Assembly: GCA_001953115.1 (NCBI GenBank)
Contig: LSSL01007191.1
Span: forward strand, 1 to 10,903
Reading direction: 5' to 3'
From: Smittium mucronatum
Lineage: Eukaryota; Kickxellomycota; Harpellomycetes; Harpellales; Legeriomycetaceae
Length of the DNA: 10,903 nt
In this document: positions 8,417-10,903 of the stretch, one piece after another
Layout of the letters: the number at the start of each line of letters is the position of its first letter
Numbering within the stretch: the first letter of the stretch is position 1
Notes under the pieces: model-generated
What the model was told of the DNA's origin: nothing
The model's database searches: none
The model's input: the letters and a program-made list of their open reading frames with translations, nothing else
Position numbers and translations under genes: made by a program

Positions 8417-8469
8417 GTTGGCTAAATATTATTTTATTTGAGAAAAACATAATAGAGTTGGGCTAAATA
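8417..8469 (+). repeat. Direct repeat GTTGGCTAAATA / GTTGGGCTAAATA, 40 bases apart
   Basis: GTTGGCTAAATA (8417-8428) is repeated at 8457-8469 with one extra G. The two copies start 40 bases apart, close to four helical turns, which would place them on the same DNA face. The core TTGGCTAA also occurs singly at 3367-3374, 5523-5530 and 10325-10332. Its role, if any, is unknown. Confidence 0.45.
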
Positions 8470-8482
8470 CTTTACAGAATAT

Positions 8483-8491
8483 GGGGTTTTT
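8483..8491 (-). repeat. GGGGTTTTT site (AAAAACCCC on the minus strand)
   Basis: This is the third of four occurrences of the nine-base word. Here it is flanked by AT on the left and CGA on the right. Confidence 0.45.
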
Positions 8492-9283
8492 CGATAGATT
8501 GTTACTATGATCGTCAATCTAAAATAAATATAATATTTGAAAGATTTCCCTAATTTTGATAGCTTAATTTTTAGAAATTTAATGCAACTAAGCTCCAAAT
8601 AAATAATAAATTTGTTTAAAAAATAATTATAAACGATTCAAAAAACTTTTTATTCAATAATAATTTAAAATAATAAAGAATTTTTTAAAATAATTATGCT
8701 TTTGAATAATTAATATAAAACACTTAAATAGGAAATTATTTGAAAACAACAGAATATATTTTTAATTTGACTTGATTTAGGTAATTCTTATATTTTTTTC
8801 ACAGAAAAAAATAAGAAAGCGACTTGAAGACCTTTACGTTTATAATTTCATTTAAATCGTTTTAAAAGAAGAAAAATCATATTTTTAAATTGCACGCCAA
8901 ATTTTATTTCAGAAAAAAAATTAAACTCTAAAAATATATATTAAATTAAGTTATAAACAGGTTTAATTTTTCGAAAATATTATTGAAATTTTTAACTTAT
9001 AAGACTTCAAAAATATCACTTTTTAAAAATTTTCAAATTGGAAGTGGATTCATTTATAATTAAATAATTTCTCTAAAATTTTTTTAGCTTTTATATATTT
9101 TTCGCCTTAAAATATACGATAATATATCTTTTTACTCTTATCATTAATCTAAAAAAACAAAACACAAGGTAAAATCCGATTTAAGATATTTACCCTATTT
9201 AATGAAAGGTTATTTGCTAAAAATAAAAATTCTAAAAAGAAACTCCTACGACACAGTTACAAATTTTTTGCATATTAAACTAT

Positions 9284-9610
9284 TTACAATCTATTATTTA
9301 ATATAAAAAAACGCTCAAAACAATTCTGCAATAAAACTTCGGTAGAAAACTCTATTTTAAAGTCATTTTGGGTGTTAATGAGCTCTTTAGAAATTAAGTT
9401 ATATGTAAAAAAAAAGTTTTGAATTTTTTGTCTGATATTTTCTTTCAAAATATTTTTAAAAAGAAATCTATTTATGAGCTTCAAATATGTCCAGTATATG
9501 TGATAAAATTCTAATGATAAACGCTCAATTAAATTATTTTTAATACATATATTTGATATTTTAAAAATGTTATATGATAAATTTTGGTATGAAAATGGTA
9601 TATTTTGATA
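9284..9610 (-). pseudogene. Unusually long stop-free frame, possible gene remnant (108 codons plus stop)
   Basis: On the minus strand the frame is open from the TAA at 9611-9613 to the TAA at 9284-9286. The first conventional start is a TTG at 9482-9484 (66 codons), with no Shine-Dalgarno before it; the 42 codons upstream contain no ATG, GTG, TTG or CTG. The C-terminal 80 residues are charged and helix-like (ERLSLEF near the start of this part, EVLLQNCFERFF near the end). Rough expectation for a chance run this long is about 0.02 in the window. Against a live gene: its third codon positions are the GC-richest (about 27%, versus 24% and 18%). No family is recognised. A different-frame open stretch at 9529-9723 overlaps its upstream end, which could mean a frameshifted relic. 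Confidence 0.25.
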
Positions 9611-9723
9611 TTAAAAACTGTAAAAATCTCAAAATATCCGTCAATTTTCAATAAATTATGACATTTCAACTTCAATATTAAAAATAACACCAACTTCCCA
9701 AAAAAAAATCCTGATATCAAAAA

Positions 9724-10718
9724 TCATAATAATTAATTAATCATAAAAATATTGACTGTTTACATCTAAGTCCGTTTATGTATTTGATTGGAAATATTTT
9801 GTTAAAACTTATAAATTGCAATAATTAATATACTTCAAATATTTTTCTAAATATTGATAGAAATTTCAATATATATCTTAAATTTTGGGTAATAAAATTA
9901 TTCTTTGTCTTGCCTATTTAAAATACTATTTTATTTTCATTATATGAGATTTAAAATCTGAAAAAATATTTTTAATTAGATAAAATTAAAACATCCAACA
10001 TAAACGGCCTGTAAAATAATAAAAACCCCAATTATTTTTTTAGGCAATGATAATTGGGAATTTTTTCAAAAAAAACTAAAACTTTTTTTTTAATTATTTT
10101 ATTGTATTCGCTTCATGGAAACTGCGATGATTTTTTCTAAATAACTTTTTATAAAATAACGAAGAATAACAGTTTTTAATAAAATTATAACCAAGATTAA
10201 AATTAAAAATGTAACTCTTCAAGATTTTTTTTCGCATTTTAAAACTAAGAACTTTTAAATACTTACTATTAAACCAATTTAAAAGATTTATTAGAGTGCA
10301 TTAATTTAATTATTTTGCTAAAAATTGGCTAAATTAAAATGATTTTATAATATAAATTCAAATATAAACTTTTTTATATGATAAAATTTATTTAGATTGA
10401 TACACAGTATTTATAATACTTATATGAATAATGCACTTTTGAGTAAAGAATAATAAGATTTTGTAACCACCAAAAACCAAATAATCAACTTATGTTTAAA
10501 CTAATAACATTTTATATTTTATTAGTATCAAGTATTTTAAATCTAAATACATAAAATATAAAAAAATTCAAATTTCCAATTATTATCTGTAATATAAAAT
10601 AATTTTTATATTTTAAAACAATCAAATATATAAATCATTTGGCGGTTACATCTATTTCAGCATACCATATCAAACATGAATTTTTATATTAATTTTTTAA
10701 AGATTGACTATTAGATAT
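9724..10718. other. Gene-free AT-rich stretch
   Basis: No gene is supported, and G+C falls to about 10% around 10561-10620. It holds AAAAACCCC at 10021-10029, TTGGCTAA at 10325-10332, T9 at 10083-10091, and a small nested hairpin in the 10106-10130 area (TCGC / GCGA enclosing TTC / GAA), which is probably chance. Confidence 0.65.
10021..10029 (+). repeat. AAAAACCCC site
   Basis: This is the fourth occurrence of the nine-base word. Read inverted, it is GGGGTTTTTAT, which matches the 8023-8034 copy two bases beyond the core. Confidence 0.45.
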
Positions 10719-10764
10719 AAATCACTTTATTTAAAAATTTAAAAATTTAAAAGGTGATTTTTTT
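10719..10764 (+). terminator. Terminator-like hairpin with T-tract
   Basis: AAATCACTTT (10719-10728) pairs with AAGGTGATTT (10751-10760): nine Watson-Crick pairs and one T-G wobble. T7 spans 10758-10764. The loop is an A/T tandem repeat (TTTAAAAA units, about 2.5 copies). The stem-plus-T-run layout fits an intrinsic terminator on the plus strand, but the loop is long (22 bases) and no upstream gene is seen. A/T-rich stems of this kind are expected several times by chance. Confidence 0.25.
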
Positions 10765-10903
10765 CTTATTAATTCCATTTAAAATAATAATAAAATAGCT
10801 GGGCTAACTTTTATAATAATATCTCTTTCTATATTTTTCGTTTTTATAATGATTTTTTAACATAAGTTGACATTTTTATTACTTTATAATATTTCTCCTA
10901 AAA
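10765..10903. other. AT-rich right edge of the window
   Basis: No gene is visible. A TTGACA (10867-10872) and TATAAT (10885-10890) are both perfect sigma-70-type hexamers, but the spacing is only 12 bases, so a promoter is doubtful. Any gene it served would lie beyond the window. Confidence 0.4.

Larger units (their letters stand above)
8257..9283. other. Gene-free AT-rich stretch with a short direct repeat
   Basis: No gene is supported. Noted items are the near-identical words at 8417-8428 and 8457-8469, GGGGTTTTT at 8483-8491, and AACTCTAAAAAT at 8924-8935. The G+C is slightly above average at 8800-8900 and 9100-9280, with no open frame to explain it. Confidence 0.6.

Noticed and set aside
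9529..9720. 63-codon minus-strand frame as an independent gene
   Set aside because: It starts with TTG, has no Shine-Dalgarno, is low-complexity (I, K, F, L, Y) and overlaps the longer open run at 9284-9610. A run of this length is expected by chance a few times in the window. It is kept only as a possible frameshifted part of a remnant.
10867..10890. TTGACA and TATAAT at the right edge as a promoter
   Set aside because: The spacing of 12 bases is too short for a typical sigma-70 promoter, and the downstream sequence is outside the window.
1..10903. Coding under a ciliate code (TAA and TAG read as glutamine)
   Set aside because: With only TGA as stop, long open runs would appear anywhere by chance, so they carry no weight, and long T-runs are scattered without codon-like pattern. 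I could not test three-base periodicity by hand, so this is unproven rather than excluded.

Overview
The window is 10.9 kb of extremely AT-rich DNA. Eight 60-base lines counted by hand average about 17% G+C. I can support no confident protein-coding gene, and I recognise no tRNA, rRNA, CRISPR array or insertion sequence. All six frames are closed at short intervals. Two TTG-started frames of 66 and 63 codons are about what chance predicts at this composition, where roughly one codon in ten is a stop.

Organism: I cannot assign it. Homopolymers reach 10 bases and none is longer, the longest AT dinucleotide run is 12 bases, and there is one short microsatellite. This argues mildly against Plasmodium-, Dictyostelium- or anaerobic-fungus-type intergenic DNA, which usually has long A/T tracts. 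It fits better with eroded noncoding DNA of a reduced, AT-biased bacterial symbiont or an AT-rich organelle. A eukaryotic intergenic stretch or ciliate germline DNA is not excluded.

Layout. Positions 1-3160 are gene-free, with a terminator-like hairpin at 1251-1272, a loose hairpin cluster at 2087-2185 and an odd C-rich tract at 3004-3012. Positions 3167-3450 hold the best small-gene candidate: a 34-codon frame with a Shine-Dalgarno-like GAGGG and a basic-then-hydrophobic peptide, followed by two adjacent stem-loops. Positions 3836-4090 are a GC-richer island with a 56-codon open frame just after a 27-codon ATG frame, separated from it by a single in-frame TGA. Positions 4091-5196 are empty. 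Positions 5197-5256 carry two back-to-back perfect inverted repeats. An isolated GC-richer hairpin lies at 6265-6297. The most anomalous spot is 8161-8256: a 7-bp tandem repeat, two compact GC-rich hairpins and a T10 run. The minus strand at 9284-9610 has a 108-codon stop-free frame that is longer than chance predicts but has no ordinary start upstream, so it may be a gene remnant. A terminator-like hairpin sits at 10719-10764.

Across the window, several short words recur more than composition predicts: AAAAACCCC/GGGGTTTTT (4 sites), TTGGCTAA (4 sites, all on the plus strand) and AACTCTAAAAAT (3 sites). No pathway or operon can be inferred. The local structures and repeated words are the only signals worth following.
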